Below are positions 39,301-51,462 of a stretch of 64,000 nt of DNA, one piece after another. The stretch is taken from assembly GCA_018881555.1 (NCBI GenBank), contig JACAXG010000122.1, forward strand, positions 1 through 64,000, in the 5' to 3' direction. The notes beneath the pieces were generated by a model. The model saw nothing but the letters and a program-made list of their open reading frames with translations, was not told where the DNA came from and searched no databases. Each line of letters begins with the position of its first letter. The stretch's first letter is position 1. Origin of the DNA: Amblyornis subalaris. Its lineage: Eukaryota; Chordata; Aves; Passeriformes; Ptilonorhynchidae. The translations under genes were made by a program, and so were the position numbers.

Positions 39301-39307
39301 TTGAAAA
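33344..39307. other. AT-rich unique DNA, no gene seen
   Basis: No coding region or recognised repeat. The largest frame, 116 codons on the minus strand near 35109-35459, matches no family I know. Confidence 0.55.
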
Positions 39308-39419
39308 TGAATGTGTTGGAATTTCGGTTTTGTTCTTACTTTTTACTATTTTGAGAGTTCTTTGCTCTGAGTTTGGAATGAAACGCAGGAGGCGCTAAGA
39401 TGTTCTTCTAATCAGGTTG

Positions 39420-39425
39420 TTTATT
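39420..39425 (-). promoter_or_regulatory. AATAAA polyadenylation signal of LTR copy B
   Basis: AATAAA on the minus strand, at the same place relative to the TATA-like box as in copy A. Confidence 0.7.
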
Positions 39426-39508
39426 AAGTTCTTATCTATAGCACAGCAGCACAGAGTGTTCTCTAAGTTAGGAAGGTGGAAAATAGCCTTGAACCGTGAG
39501 TTCCAAGG

Positions 39509-39517
39509 TTATTTAAA
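39509..39517 (-). promoter_or_regulatory. TATA-like box of LTR copy B
   Basis: TTTAAATAA on the minus strand, within a block identical to copy A. Confidence 0.6.
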
Positions 39518-39819
39518 GCTTAATTTACCCAATTATAGACTGCCAACTAACATGTTTTTACTTATAATCCAGTCACTGTCCATTTAGCATCTGCAATGCG
39601 GGATTTTTTGCACCAATGGTTATACTACCTAGGTTTGTGAAGAAGAAGGAAGAAAGAAGTATAAACCCACACCCCAAATCCTCCATCTTGCTACCAATAC
39701 ATTACTAATAACTCATAAACTGAATCTTCTACATTTCTACATACTTCACCCAGTGACATAACAAATTGCTTTTTAATTACAACAATGAAAGACTGAAATT
39801 TCGGGTTCCAACGTGAATG

Positions 39820-40743
39820 TGGAGTGAAATTGTTGTTACCTATTAATTGTGTACTGCTTGTTATGTGTGTTTAGGTAGTCTGTTTGTAGAAGTCAGCTCT
39901 CCTTTGGCTGGTATCCCATAGCAGTTCATCAACGCAGATGTAATTGTATGTATGTTACCTCAAAATTGAACACCGTATTTGGCCCAAAATGTCTAGGGGA
40001 CAGATAACCAACACTAGTATAGATCAACTTGGATGACCATCTCTGAGCTGAATTAGCTCAGAGACTGCCCTTTGTTTTTGCATTTCACTTAATTTTTGAT
40101 TCACCTGGGAGTGGCGATTACATTTGCCTCAGGAGATTTCTAGTCAGCCTTGCATATTTGATTGAGAGTCTGAAGTTAGTAATATGTAACAATGATTCTT
40201 CGTTTTTGCATTGTCTGCAACACTTCTTTTGCTCCAGTAAATAGTGACAATATTAAAAAGTCATGCTTGTACAGTAAGTCTTATAATGATGCTTTCTTGT
40301 TTACTGACTCAATTTCTAGTTCAGGCATCAACACTGTAATTTAACAGAAAATGACCTCAGTGAGGTGCTCTGACACATTAATATTTTTTATTGTCATGAT
40401 TTACTATAGGAATGCTCAGAGACTCTGTCAACATAAAAATTCAGGGTGCAGCTTGCACTTACCTACCTGATTCATTTCTTGAATGGTTCAGAAACCTGTT
40501 TTTTTACTTTGTCCATGCTTTGCTGTTTTTTGACTTTTGACTTGTTGTGCCTAAGTCTACAGAACCCTGAATATACAGGAATCTGCAGAGCAAACACACA
40601 GGCAAACAAAGGACGGTATGTAAGATCCGTGGCTATAGTAGCAGAAGGTTCAGATGTAAAGATGACAGCAAATTGTTGCAGGCTGTTAATCCAAATAAAT
40701 AAATAATTGCATAATCTTAGTGTCTTTCAGAAGCACATTTTGG
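39820..40743. other. AT-rich unique DNA, no gene seen
   Basis: No coding region or recognised repeat between the solo LTR and the CR1 fragment. Confidence 0.5.
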
Positions 40744-41104
40744 GATCTCAAGTGCAAACTGATATGGAGAAGTCTGAGGTACTCAGTGAGTTTTTCACCT
40801 CACTCCACTGGCAGTCAGGCTTTGCCCATCCCTCGGCTTCCTGAAAATCCAAGGGAATCTTGGGGGAACGAGATCCCTCCCACTGTAAGTGAAGAACAGG
40901 CTCAAGACCACTTGATGTAACAAAATATCAACAAGTCTATGGGGCCTGATGAGATGCATCCTAGGATCCTGAGGGAACTGGTTGCTGTTGTTGACAAGCC
41001 AGTCTCCATCACATGCAAAAATTCATGGCAGTCAGGGGAAGTCCCTGATGACTGGAAAAAGGGAAAGATCGCTTCTACTTTTAATAAGGGTGGGAAGGAA
41101 TATT
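40744..41104 (+). mobile_element. CR1 LINE fragment, start of reverse transcriptase
   Basis: Plus-strand translation gives the CR1 ORF2 segment that leads into the reverse transcriptase: MEKSEVLSEFFTS, then MGPDEMHPRILRELVAVVDK and SWQSGEVPDDWKKGKI. The family usually continues with TPIFKKGKKEDPGNYRP; here it reads ASTFNKGGKEY and stops at the junction with the next fragment. The two halves lie in different frames, and a stop near 40918 breaks the copy. Catalytic reverse transcriptase motifs are not included. Confidence 0.88.
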
Positions 41105-41240
41105 CACAGAATCACGCATACAGAATCAGAGAACCAATAAGGTTGAAAAAGTCTTCTCACAATATCGAGTCCAGACACCACCATGTCAACCAGACCATGG
41201 CTCTAGACCACTTAGCTATTGTAGTAAGCATCTAATTATT
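41105..41240 (-). mobile_element. CR1 LINE 3' end, inverted relative to its neighbour
   Basis: Begins CACAGAATCACGCATACAG and continues GAGAACCAATAAGGTTGAAA and ATCGAGTCCAGACACC. This is the CR1 3' terminus in minus-strand orientation. It abuts the plus-strand CR1 fragment at 40744-41104 without a gap. Confidence 0.82.
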
Positions 41241-42945
41241 CCCATGATATGACATGAAATGTGTAGATGTATATAAATAGTTTACATATTGAATAGGCTA
41301 CTGTATTATCCCTTTTGGGTAAAGAATCAACCAATGCAATAAATCTTTCCATATAGTGAGGGTTTCTAAAGAGACTAGAACAGGTTAGACTACATCAGGG
41401 GCAAACTTAGGGCTGGTCATTGTGAACATTTTCATTAGCACTTATTTCTGTGACTGAAAATATCTTTTTTTTCTTACTAAGATATATTAATCCAGGTCTA
41501 GAGTAACTGAAGTCTCTATGGGAAACAAGAAGTATGGTTTAAAAAACAGTGAGTATAGGCAGGATTTTTTGTGTGGAAATTCATATCCTTTAGGAAAAAA
41601 AGTGAATTTATGCCATGTAAAATAGAGTGAAATCCTATCCCTCCTCAAGTTAATGGCAAAGTCGCTTGTTGCCCAGAGTTACATTTTCCCTCAAAATTTA
41701 TTATTTCATATTTCCTGAATGTATTGTGAGTTATGTATATATGAAAATGGATATTAAATTATGTGTATTATGAAATTAATACAAAAATTCCACCTAGAAA
41801 GCCAACTAACTACTTGTTTTAAAGTGTATCTGTGAGGTTAAGGCTGAAAATTCACTGCAGTTCTCATACAGGCATTTATAGACTTTCTTCAAGCTTGATC
41901 TTGTGTTTCAGCAACACAGTGACAGGCAGCAGTGAAAACAGGAGAGGATATTTATGGAGGTTTTTTCTACCTTCCTCTTATTTGTTACTGTTCTCTGACC
42001 TTCAGAAACATAGCCATTTAGTACTGTTCTTTGATGAAGTAACAAAATGCCTCATATTGCAGGCAGGACAGTTAAATTTTGAAGTGCTAACTATTTGGGA
42101 GTATATAGAAAAATTATGAAGATTGTTATTTAACTTAAATCCATGTTTTGTTTTACAAATAAATGAATGAAACAGATACATATTTGCCAATACAGCCTTT
42201 TAATTTATACAATTAACATTGTAATAATCAAATACTATTCAAAAAATAAAACATGACCTCTAAATTAACGTTTTCTACTTATCAGTACTCCGCAGTTTCC
42301 AGCTTGCATGTAGGGAGCAATTTACTTTAATGTCATCCTGATTGCTGATGATTTTCTTTTTTTCTTGCAGATTATCGATTTAAACAATTTGAATATACAT
42401 TGGTTCACTGAAATGTTCTGAACTTGAGTTTCAATGTCATAAACGCACTTGGCAAACTGTTCTCTGAGGAGCAAATATTTATTTTCAGCCAGAAAGAATA
42501 GCTGCATACAAGGAGTGGGCTCCTGCAATATATATGTGTCTGGGAAAGTGCATGTTTTGGGGGCAGATGATCCGGTGAGAATATAATCCGGACCCGAAAA
42601 AGTGTGAGAAGTTATGGAGAGGACATCCTTTTATTAGTAACTGCTGAAGTGAGGGAGAGAGGGCCAAGGAGATCCACTTCAATGTAGACTCTACTGGATA
42701 ATCTACTCAAAGCACGGGCTAAGATTGGAGTTGACGTAGGATGTGGGTGAATGCCCAAGCATTGGAAGAACAGCACACTCTTGAATGTACTGATAGTTAC
42801 TCGGGTTTAGGATGTTCTGACACTTTAAAAAATTAAGAAGTTATCCAAAGCCTACAGAACCCACAAGTGATGTTTTGCAAGGAAAAGGAAGAGGAATTTA
42901 TTATATTCTCCCCATATATGGGATGTGTCTGATGTTATTCCAGTG
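41241..42945. other. AT-rich unique DNA, no gene seen
   Basis: No coding region or recognised repeat. Confidence 0.55.
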
Positions 42946-42980
42946 AATAGAATAGAATAGAATAGAATAGAATAGAATAG
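42946..42980. repeat. AATAG microsatellite at a CR1 3' tail
   Basis: Seven exact AATAG units followed by AATAT. On the minus strand this is a CTATT repeat forming the 3' tail of the adjoining CR1. Confidence 0.93.
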
Positions 42981-43390
42981 AATATTTCTGTTAGAACCTA
43001 CAACAAACATCCTGACCAACTGCCTGACCACTTTGTAAGACTGACCTAAAGTTAAAACATGTTTTTAAGAGCATTGTCGAAATGTTTTGGCCACTATGAC
43101 AGGCATGGGGCATTAAACACCTCTCAAAGAAGGCTGTTCCAGTGTTAGACCTACCTTATGGTAAAGAAATGTTTACTAAAGTCCAGTCTGAACTTCCACT
43201 GGTGCAACTTTTAACTATTCCCATGTCTAATCATTGGATCCAAGAGAGAGGAGCTCAGCACCTCGCTTTCCAGGTACTTTCCTCAGGAAGCTGCAGAGGT
43301 TGTCCTTCAGCCTCTTTTCCTCCAGATAAAACAAAAGGAGTGGCCTCAGATGCTCCTTACAGAACTTGTCACAGATTTTGGGATTGACAG
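42946..43390 (-). mobile_element. CR1 LINE 3' end, 5'-truncated
   Basis: The order of blocks next to the AATAG tail is that of a CR1 3' untranslated region in minus orientation: CCAACTGCCTGACCAC, GTTAAAACATG, AGCATTGTCGAAATG, GACAGGCATGGGGCAT, GTCCAGTCTGAACTTCCAC and CTTCAGCCTCTTTTCCTCC. It belongs to a different CR1 subfamily from the 14429 copy, judging by these blocks and by the AATAG tail. No reverse transcriptase remains. Confidence 0.88.
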
Positions 43391-46300
43391 AAACCAGCTC
43401 AAGCAAAACCACTCTTGGAAGCAGAACTGAATACTGTGTAGAAAGAGTCAAGTCTCACTCTTCAGACCTAGGTATTAATTGAACAGCAAAAGAAAATACC
43501 TGAGGTGAAAGTTCAGTGCTGAGGGGAGATCCTGCTTGGAAAATTTCATGCTCTGTTCTGCAGAGGAAAAAAGGTCAGAGTAGTTTGTGTACAGATAAAT
43601 ATGACCAGCTTTGCATGGTTGAGACCAGCAGACTCACAGTTGTACCCACCAAAGCAGCTGAGCCAGGCTTGAAAGGTACCTGAAAGTGGAAAAGTAGATT
43701 AAATAATTAGTTTCATCCAGCAGTGTAAAAAAGAGGAACAAAGTAAAAAGGATCAAGATGGAAACCGGATAGAATATCTAGTATTGCAGGATGCAGATTT
43801 AGACTTTCTCATTTTTGTCTGAAAAGTCGGTACTGGAGTGGAAGTAGAAGATTGTAAAGTTAAAACATCAGACAAGTGGGACAACCTTTTAAAAGTATGC
43901 AGTATTCATGCTTAGACTGGCAATAAGTATGTGAAATGCAATAGTAATTTCCATTCTGTAAGATGTCTTCATTTCGAGGGCAATGTACACTGTAGATTCT
44001 GCGAAAATGCGTGGTCTGTTTAAACAGATCATGCATAAAATATTATGTTCTGTTATGTCCCTATTTCTCATTTATTTTGAGATAAAACAGAAAAATAAGA
44101 TAATTTGAATATTTTGTATATGTATATAAATGAAGAGGTATTAAAACACTGGGGTAATACATAAAAACAAATACTTTTCTAGCAATTAAAGTATTTTAAG
44201 GAATTATTTTCAACAGTTTTTGTATCTTTATGACAACGTTGTTATGTACATTGATCTCTAGAAACATTGATGTTAGTTTTACGAAACCCTTGATTTTGAG
44301 CTTTGAGTTTCAAAAAGTAGAAAGCTATACACATCGCAGAAATACCGTGCCTACTTAGGGTTTTAGTTGCTATTCTTAGATCATAAAAAAATATTGATCT
44401 ATGCAAGAAATTGCTGCTGTTTTGCTAAAGTTTGCATAAGATTCTTATGTCAATTAATACACCAAGAAGACTGCAGTAAAAATGAAAATGAACTCTCACC
44501 ACTTTGGTTCGCTTGTTGGCTTTTTTTTTAATGGCTTTTATACCTAAACTTTTTATTTTCATTGGTCAATTCTCACATATGTTTCTACAATCTTTAATGG
44601 CTATACTTGTCTGCAACTTCTAATATTTGAAAATCTGATTTCACAAAGATTTTTTATTTGTGAAGTCGTTAGAATACTTTACTTTATTTATCCAGGTCTT
44701 GGGAAACATAATTTGAAAGATGACAAAACTTTGGTTTCCTCGGAAGACAAAAAAGACCTAATTTGGAGAAGTTTTAGCTGTTGTGAAAAAATGTGTGAAA
44801 CTCAGGCCCTTTTCTCCAATCACTCTAGCTTCTGTTCAAATTGTACCAAGATTGCCAGCTTTAAGGACTATCCTTAGAATCTTAAGATGTGGAGAATGGG
44901 TTTCAGCTCCTTCAGCCCCCAGACATGTAACCTGTATAATGAGATATTGCAAGAAACTATACCTCAAGCTAAAGTATACTAAGACTGTTAAAAGAATACT
45001 TATGACTTATTGCTGATGGATCCAGAAGAGAGTGTCAGTGCTGCTGACAGCTGAGTATGCCTGGCACTGGGATATCTTTGCAACAGTAGTGCTGCTAGGA
45101 GTCAAAGGACAGCAAGATTTTACCATAGAAGAGCGAGGCATATATTTAAAGAGAGCAATCTCGAGAGCCAGTCGAAGTGCTAATAAGGACTGGAGGGTAA
45201 CAGCTCCGAGACTCCAGGACTGGAGCCAACATTCAGGAGATAAATACCATTTTGAAATAGGTGTCTGACCTCTGAGACCTGATCATGGCAGCCTTCCCAC
45301 ATCTTTGGCTGAAACAAGTAATAGTGATCAATGTCAGAAAATGAACATTTGACTTAATGCACCTGATCCACCTCAACACCTAATACTGTCAGAATGTCTG
45401 ACTGCAGGGTTTTGCTCTGTTTAGTTCTGAGACTCTGTATTGATTTTTTTGAATTTACTGCAGTTTTTTTTTTTATTCCTCACATCAGTTATTTTCTTCC
45501 CAAATTCACTCTCTCATAAAATTTCGTATGATTTTATTCATAATAAATCATATTTATGGTTTCCCAACCAGCTGAAAATAAAGTATATTTATGTCTATAC
45601 CTGCAATTCACTTGTTTGTAGTGTATTAATCCGAAATTGTATGTCATCCTTGCACTGCCTGTTTGCTGATCCCCAGTTGTTTTCCATGTCATTCTTGATT
45701 AATGCCAGATTTAGAACTTCATTACTTTTAAAACTTCCTGATTACCACATTTTCTAGGAAAGTATAAGCATAAAGAAAACCATGCAAATATTTGAAACAG
45801 ATGTATTCCAATCAGTGGAAATCCACCCACAAGCTTCAATTGTGCTTTCCTAAACTAACTGGCATAATGAGAATAGGATAGTTGAGATTCTTGTGTATCT
45901 TGTGTGACAGTATAGATTTTTAAATGAATTTTTTCAAAAGCAAGTCAAAGAAGAAAAAGCAACATTAGATTCAGTCACCCATATTCATGCTCCATTCCAG
46001 AGCATGTTAGTCACCTATTGTGCCCCATGTGGGTATGACAGCAAAAAAAAATTAGCTCTTGTCATATCAAGGATACCAAGGATATTTGGCATTTAATATC
46101 CTTGCTTTTGCATCACATTTGAGGCTAGATTGAAAAAGTACTGCAGCAGATGCTGTTTCTGCTGCTATGGAAAATAAAAGTACTGTGTTGAATTGAGAGG
46201 AACACTGTGAGGTAATAAGATTATGCTTCAATCTTCCCATGTGCATAAAAAGTACATGGAATTAGTCTACTTCTGGATATTTATATCTTCTTGTTAAAAA

Positions 46301-46566
46301 CTAGCATACAGTATTAATACAGAAGACCTGGGTCAGTTCAGGCTTACAGTGTTAGAAAGGAAAGACATTATTGGGGATGAAGAAAATATATCCAGAAATT
46401 CATATTCTATATTTCATACTTCTGATGGGAAGAAAAGAGATGCAGAGACAGACAGAAATTCCAACTTTTTTAATGAACAAGAGCAAGGAAGGAAGAAAAA
46501 TATGAAGAAAACTCCTCTGGTCACATAATATTAATGTTTTTTTTTAAAAAATGAAAACCAAACAGA

Positions 46567-46640
46567 CACACAATGTGAAAAAAAAGAAAAAGAAAAAAGA
46601 AAACAAGAAAAGAAAAAAGAGAAAAGAAAAAGGAAAGGAT
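46567..46640. repeat. Purine-rich GAAAA-type tract
   Basis: About 70 bases of almost pure A and G on the plus strand, built from imperfect GAAAA and GAAAAA units. Confidence 0.9.
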
Positions 46641-49600
46641 GGGCTCAGACTTCTATACGTGGAAACCTACTTCTACAGACAACACACTGTATGCAGCAAA
46701 ATATATATGAAATTTGTATCCTGTCTCATGAAGAAGAACTTGATTTGCTTGTGTATTGAGAAGTTCGAATAGGTAGTGGACACGTGGAATTTTCTGTCGA
46801 GAGGCAGTATGGAAACAAAACCCATTTAATGACAAGATAGTTTGATAGTGTGAACTTTAGTCAGATCTAATTTCTCTGAACTGTATAAAGGAAACAGACT
46901 AAGATTACGACGTCTTTTTATAAGTGGAGAAACAAGTTTTGGAAATATTTGGTTATATTTTCTGTTCAACTTGTCTTGTCAAGTAAAGGCAGTAGTCTAT
47001 CTAAAAGGTGTTCCAAAAAGAACCATGGAAGTAGCATTATACATACAGCCCCTCTCTTGCGCAAATCTTACATCCCTCTTGATGCAAAAACCTGGAAAAA
47101 AAAAGGAAAATCTGATCACTCAAAAGGTGACAAAGAAAGACTTCACAGTTCCATCAAGACTGATTTTTGGTTCTCTTTCAAATAGTGTAAAGAAAAAAAG
47201 GCCACAAGACATCTAAGGAAGTAAAACTTACTTCTAAAACTAGTAATCTATAACTGGTTTTGAATAGTTTAGCAGTCTGTGGAAAATGGATTCTGAATTT
47301 GTTGACACTTATCAAAAATATGCTGAGGGAAATTTCACTGTGGATATTACAGACTGGGGTAGAACTCATGGTAGACATGATTTGCACGAGACAACAACTC
47401 TGGTTGCAGCAAGGCTGATATGCCCTAATGCAAAAACTTTTACCTGAGGAGTTAATAACACATTGATGTATCTAGAAGAATGGATATTAGGTATAATTAA
47501 TCAGAATATAGTTACAAACATATAGCTATATATAGAAACGTATAGTATATACTCTATTATGCTTCCTTAAAAATACCCTAACTTTGGGAGTCGTCTCATC
47601 CACCTTTTTTTTCTCCTTCCGGAAAGAAAATGTCATCACCAGGCTGAAGCTATACAATTTCATTCCCACAGTGGAAGTGAAGAGTCTACATTTCTTTGAA
47701 ACTAGGAGAATTATTTCAGTATTGGATAACTAATTCCAGTCCAGACACATTATTAAACCTACTAATCTACAGTTAATATATATAGCTGTTCAGTCACTAG
47801 AAAGATTCACGGATTCATGTTAATGCTGTACTTCAAAAAAATATATATGAGTAAAAGGTGAATATAAACAACCAAGTCCATCAATATGTATTTCCCAATG
47901 TTTGCAAAATAGGGATTCAGTTTCTTACCCTTGCCTGTAGTTTATGCATTTTGCAGACCTTGAGAGATCAGATTCCCTTCACAAAATTAAAGTCATTAAA
48001 GTTTTACTACAGAACACTTCTTCAAAAATATCTTAATTCAGCATGTCTGATGTCCTCATTTTATTTATTGGTAACTCAGTCTCCTGTATTTGCCAAGAAA
48101 AATTTCACCTAAAATATGACTCTGTGTCTCTTAACTAGGTTATGTTTGTGTGCAATTATTGCAAAAGTGAAAAGAGGAATTATTGATCTACATATCCCAA
48201 TATTTATATCCATCCAGAATAAGGAAGGATCTATACAGGCTTGAAAGATATATTAATATATCAATATCAATAATTTTCTAATATTCTCCTAGTCTGAGTA
48301 TCTGGGGTTTTTTATCTGAATTCCCCTACTGTTTCCTCCTTTTTTCATAGATTCAGATTATATTTCCTGAAATCTTTTTCTAACATTTAATATGAGGTGA
48401 AAAAAAAAAGTTAAATCACAGAGGGAAACTATCTCATATATTAAAAAACCCCTTTATTAACTAATCAACATTGGTGAAATGTAGCAGCACAGAATTACCA
48501 TTACAAATTTGTATATAATTCATAGAATTAGAATATATTTGAGAAATCTCAGTCTCAACAGACACTATGAAAACAGAAAGAAAAGTTAGTTTCAGGGAGT
48601 ATACTACTAGAATTATCTATTCTAGGTATTTGCAACATTTTCATCATTCATTGTGAATTAATTATATTATGTTTCTGATAATTTTGGGGATAATCGTGGA
48701 CAAGTTGGTAGGAAGGGATGTCAACTAGCCCAATCTTTTTCTCAAAGTGGAAATTCTGCTTACACTAACATTTTGAGTCTCACCAAGCAAATTCTTCATA
48801 ATCATAGTGACAGTAGGATGAATAATAAGCTGTCGTTTTAAATGTGCACTAAATCCCCATTTGATCCTCAAATTAAAGTGTGACTTAATGGACATACATT
48901 GACAAAGCAACCACTAAATATTCACTGTGCATTGCTGTTTAGCACAGGTTTTTCTTTAGATATGATGCATTGGGACACTTCGGTCCTTAGTGACCCTCAG
49001 AGTAACACTTCAACTTGTGTACAGAAATAGTGAGATGTCAGCATTTTGCACTGAGCTGTCACATAAAAGACTTTGATTTACCTAATTTTTCAAAGTCAAA
49101 ATCACTCTTGCAAGCAGTGGAGTATTGCGTGACAAAAGGTAGGAAATTTGAGGGAGCATAATTTTTCTCTCTCTATGGAGATTTCTTTGTTGATTGACAT
49201 CTTTTCTTTCAGCATATGTAACAACACAGAGAATACAATTTTTTTCACATTGACATTATTTTTGTAGATTAAATAACTTTTTTATATACATGGAGATCCA
49301 CAACTGCAAACACAAATAATCACATTCAATCTCTTGCTTCTGTCTCCTTAACCATCTATTCATGTAGTTAGTTCATGGTCACCTGATATTTTTGCCTCAA
49401 TTTTCACAGTTTTCTGACTAGACATGTCAGAAACCTAGAATTTAAAAGTGGATTGGAGAGAATTTTCCCCTCTTCATTGGAACTGCATCCGCAGCCATGC
49501 AAATCTTCATCAAATTGCATTGTATTTGCAAAAATTTGTCCAAAACAGGATTTCAAGTTTTTATGGATAAAATCCACGTATCTAAATCCCCAAGCTTTTT

Positions 49601-50780
49601 TGTTAATGAAATATTGAATTGATTTAACTGGGCACTTTCACATGACTAGAACCAGGTGGTATTTTCTTTATCTCCTGATTATCACTTTCTCAAAGAAAAG
49701 GGAAGAGCATGAAATGCCATGTCTTTGTCTTTCAGAACTGTGAGATTATGGATTTCCCGCATGCATGATAACCTTTAAAAAAATTTAAATAAGGCATAAT
49801 ACTTACCTAGCCTCTTTCTTATACTCTGTCTATTAGTAGACTCTGTACATTTTAAGTGCTTCTCAACCACCTTTGGTTATTGACAGAGAATCCATATGAA
49901 ACTGGAGTATGGCTTATAATTGGTTTTAGCAACCATCACCTTGTTAATTGATAATTGGCAATTGCAAATATGTTCACTAAGATTTCTCTTCCAAAGATAC
50001 AAATGCAAATGATAAGTCCTATGTGGACATGTTTTGTATGTAATATTGTTTGTATTATGTCAGATGATACAAGAGTAATGCACAAACCAATTGAGCATAA
50101 TGTTTGAGTTTTATTTTTAGGTGATGTCAGGATGATTTTGCAAAACTATTTCTGACATGTCTAAATTAATTTATATAGTCAATCTGCCAGCAGTATATGA
50201 AAAAGCAGTTTGCTGGGACGAAATGATATGAAATTTGTTTTATATTACATAAACCCGTGTTTATATTGCAACACATTTAACTCTGGCATAAGTGGGATGG
50301 AACCTGGCAACATTTAGGACAAGTTGACTGTATGAAATACTATTTGAATTTAGCTCAAAAATATGGTATAGAGACGCTGCTTTCCTTCCATGAGGTAAAT
50401 TTTTGTTAGGTTGGCTTAACTTAAGACAGTTTTTCTTTCTTTGACAAAATATTTACAAAAAATTTTGCTCGCTCTTTCAGTCATTGTGTGACCTACAGGC
50501 TTCACAGTGGTGACTAAGAATGATGTACTTCCATTTTTATTGTTGGTTTTTAGTAAATTTTTCAGTTACTTGACACTATATTCTGAAATCAGATTTGTAT
50601 CTTATTCATTGACTTTTTTTCAGTTTGTGATTTAAGTTTTTCTGACTCATGCTGTAATGGGAAAATAACTTGAGTAGAAGTATTAATTCTTCAGTGAGTG
50701 TTCTATTTATGCCAGTGGTTCATCTTTTGTATTAATACCTAAAGATACTTCAGCCAAATGAGTTAAATTTTGTCCTTCAA

Positions 50781-50805
50781 TCTCCTCTCCTCTCCTCTCT
50801 CTCTT
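50781..50805. repeat. CTCCT microsatellite
   Basis: Tandem TCTCC/CTCCT units passing into CT repeats. Confidence 0.85.
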
Positions 50806-50957
50806 GTGTCTCAAACTGCAGATACCACAGGTCCCCTTTGCACATCTGAAAACTGGATTATTCTGGGAGCTTACTCTGTGCCTCATGTACCACTGTGTGT
50901 CCACAAGCTGATGTAAATATGCCACATCAAATGCATGTGACCAAGCAACATGCATTT

Positions 50958-50973
50958 AAAAAAAAAAAAAAAA
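50958..50973. repeat. A homopolymer
   Basis: Sixteen A residues; no retrocopy could be recognised upstream. Confidence 0.85.
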
Positions 50974-51390
50974 TCAGGATAAAGGATTTTCCACCAACAA
51001 TCCCCATTTATGTAATTTAAAATCGTACTTAACTGGTTTGAGGCTGTCTGTAGAGGTAGCTGAACCTGCAACAGAGAGTGCTGCAGTGTTTGAGCCAGCC
51101 ACAGGAGTGATCGAGCAACCAATTACTCCTTGTTCCCTTATAAGATTCAGTTGTAGTGTTCTCCCTTACTGGACATCCCATGTATCCCTGTCCCCTTACT
51201 CGTCCCCTCGGTTACCCCTATGGGTTGAAGTTGTATCACCCCGCCTTCCCTCCGCCCCCTGACCCTCAACCCTCTGGGCCATGGTTCTCCCCGCCCTCCC
51301 TCCTCAGTGATGGGTTGTGGTGGTTTCTCCCTGCCTTCTTCCCTCCCCTGAGCCGTGGTGATTGGTTGCGGCCCCCCCCGAGCGCGAGGG

Positions 51391-51397
51391 TTTAAAA
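51391..51397 (+). promoter_or_regulatory. TATA-like box of the 51150 LTR
   Basis: TTTAAAA in GAGGGTTTAAAAACCC, about 30 bp after an inverted CCAAT box. Confidence 0.6.
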
Positions 51398-51456
51398 ACC
51401 CAATACCTTCATTGTTTAGACCTCTTCGCCTCCTACCCCGTTTGCAGCTGGATTGG

Positions 51457-51462
51457 AATAAA
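51457..51462 (+). promoter_or_regulatory. AATAAA signal of the 51150 LTR
   Basis: AATAAA about 65 bp after the TATA-like box, followed by a G/T-rich stretch. Confidence 0.6.

Larger units (their letters stand above)
39308..39819 (-). mobile_element. Solo LTR, copy B of the CG...CA family, with 6-bp target duplication
   Basis: A perfect 6-bp repeat TGAATG (39308-39313 and 39814-39819) flanks a 500-bp LTR at 39314-39813. On the minus strand it starts CGTTGGAACCCGAAATTT and ends CCGAAATTCCAACA, giving short inverted termini. It carries the TATA-like TTTAAATAA (39509-39517) and AATAAA (39420-39425). It matches the 18101 LTR in inverted orientation over nearly its whole length, with long identical blocks around the promoter and scattered substitutions. 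The last 30 or so bases of the two copies differ. No internal retroviral sequence adjoins, hence solo LTR. Confidence 0.9.
43391..51149. other. AT-rich unique DNA with purine-rich and A-rich tracts, no gene seen
   Basis: No supported coding region. TA-rich patches lie near 47500-47560 and 48245-48285. A T-run lies at 45462-45474. A CTCCT-type tract lies at 50781-50805 and an A-run at 50958-50973. The longest frames (about 105 codons) match no known family. Confidence 0.5.

Noticed and set aside
50700..50973. Possible retrocopy ending in a 16-bp A-run
   Set aside because: No coding homology upstream, no target duplication seen, and the A-run alone is common in this DNA.
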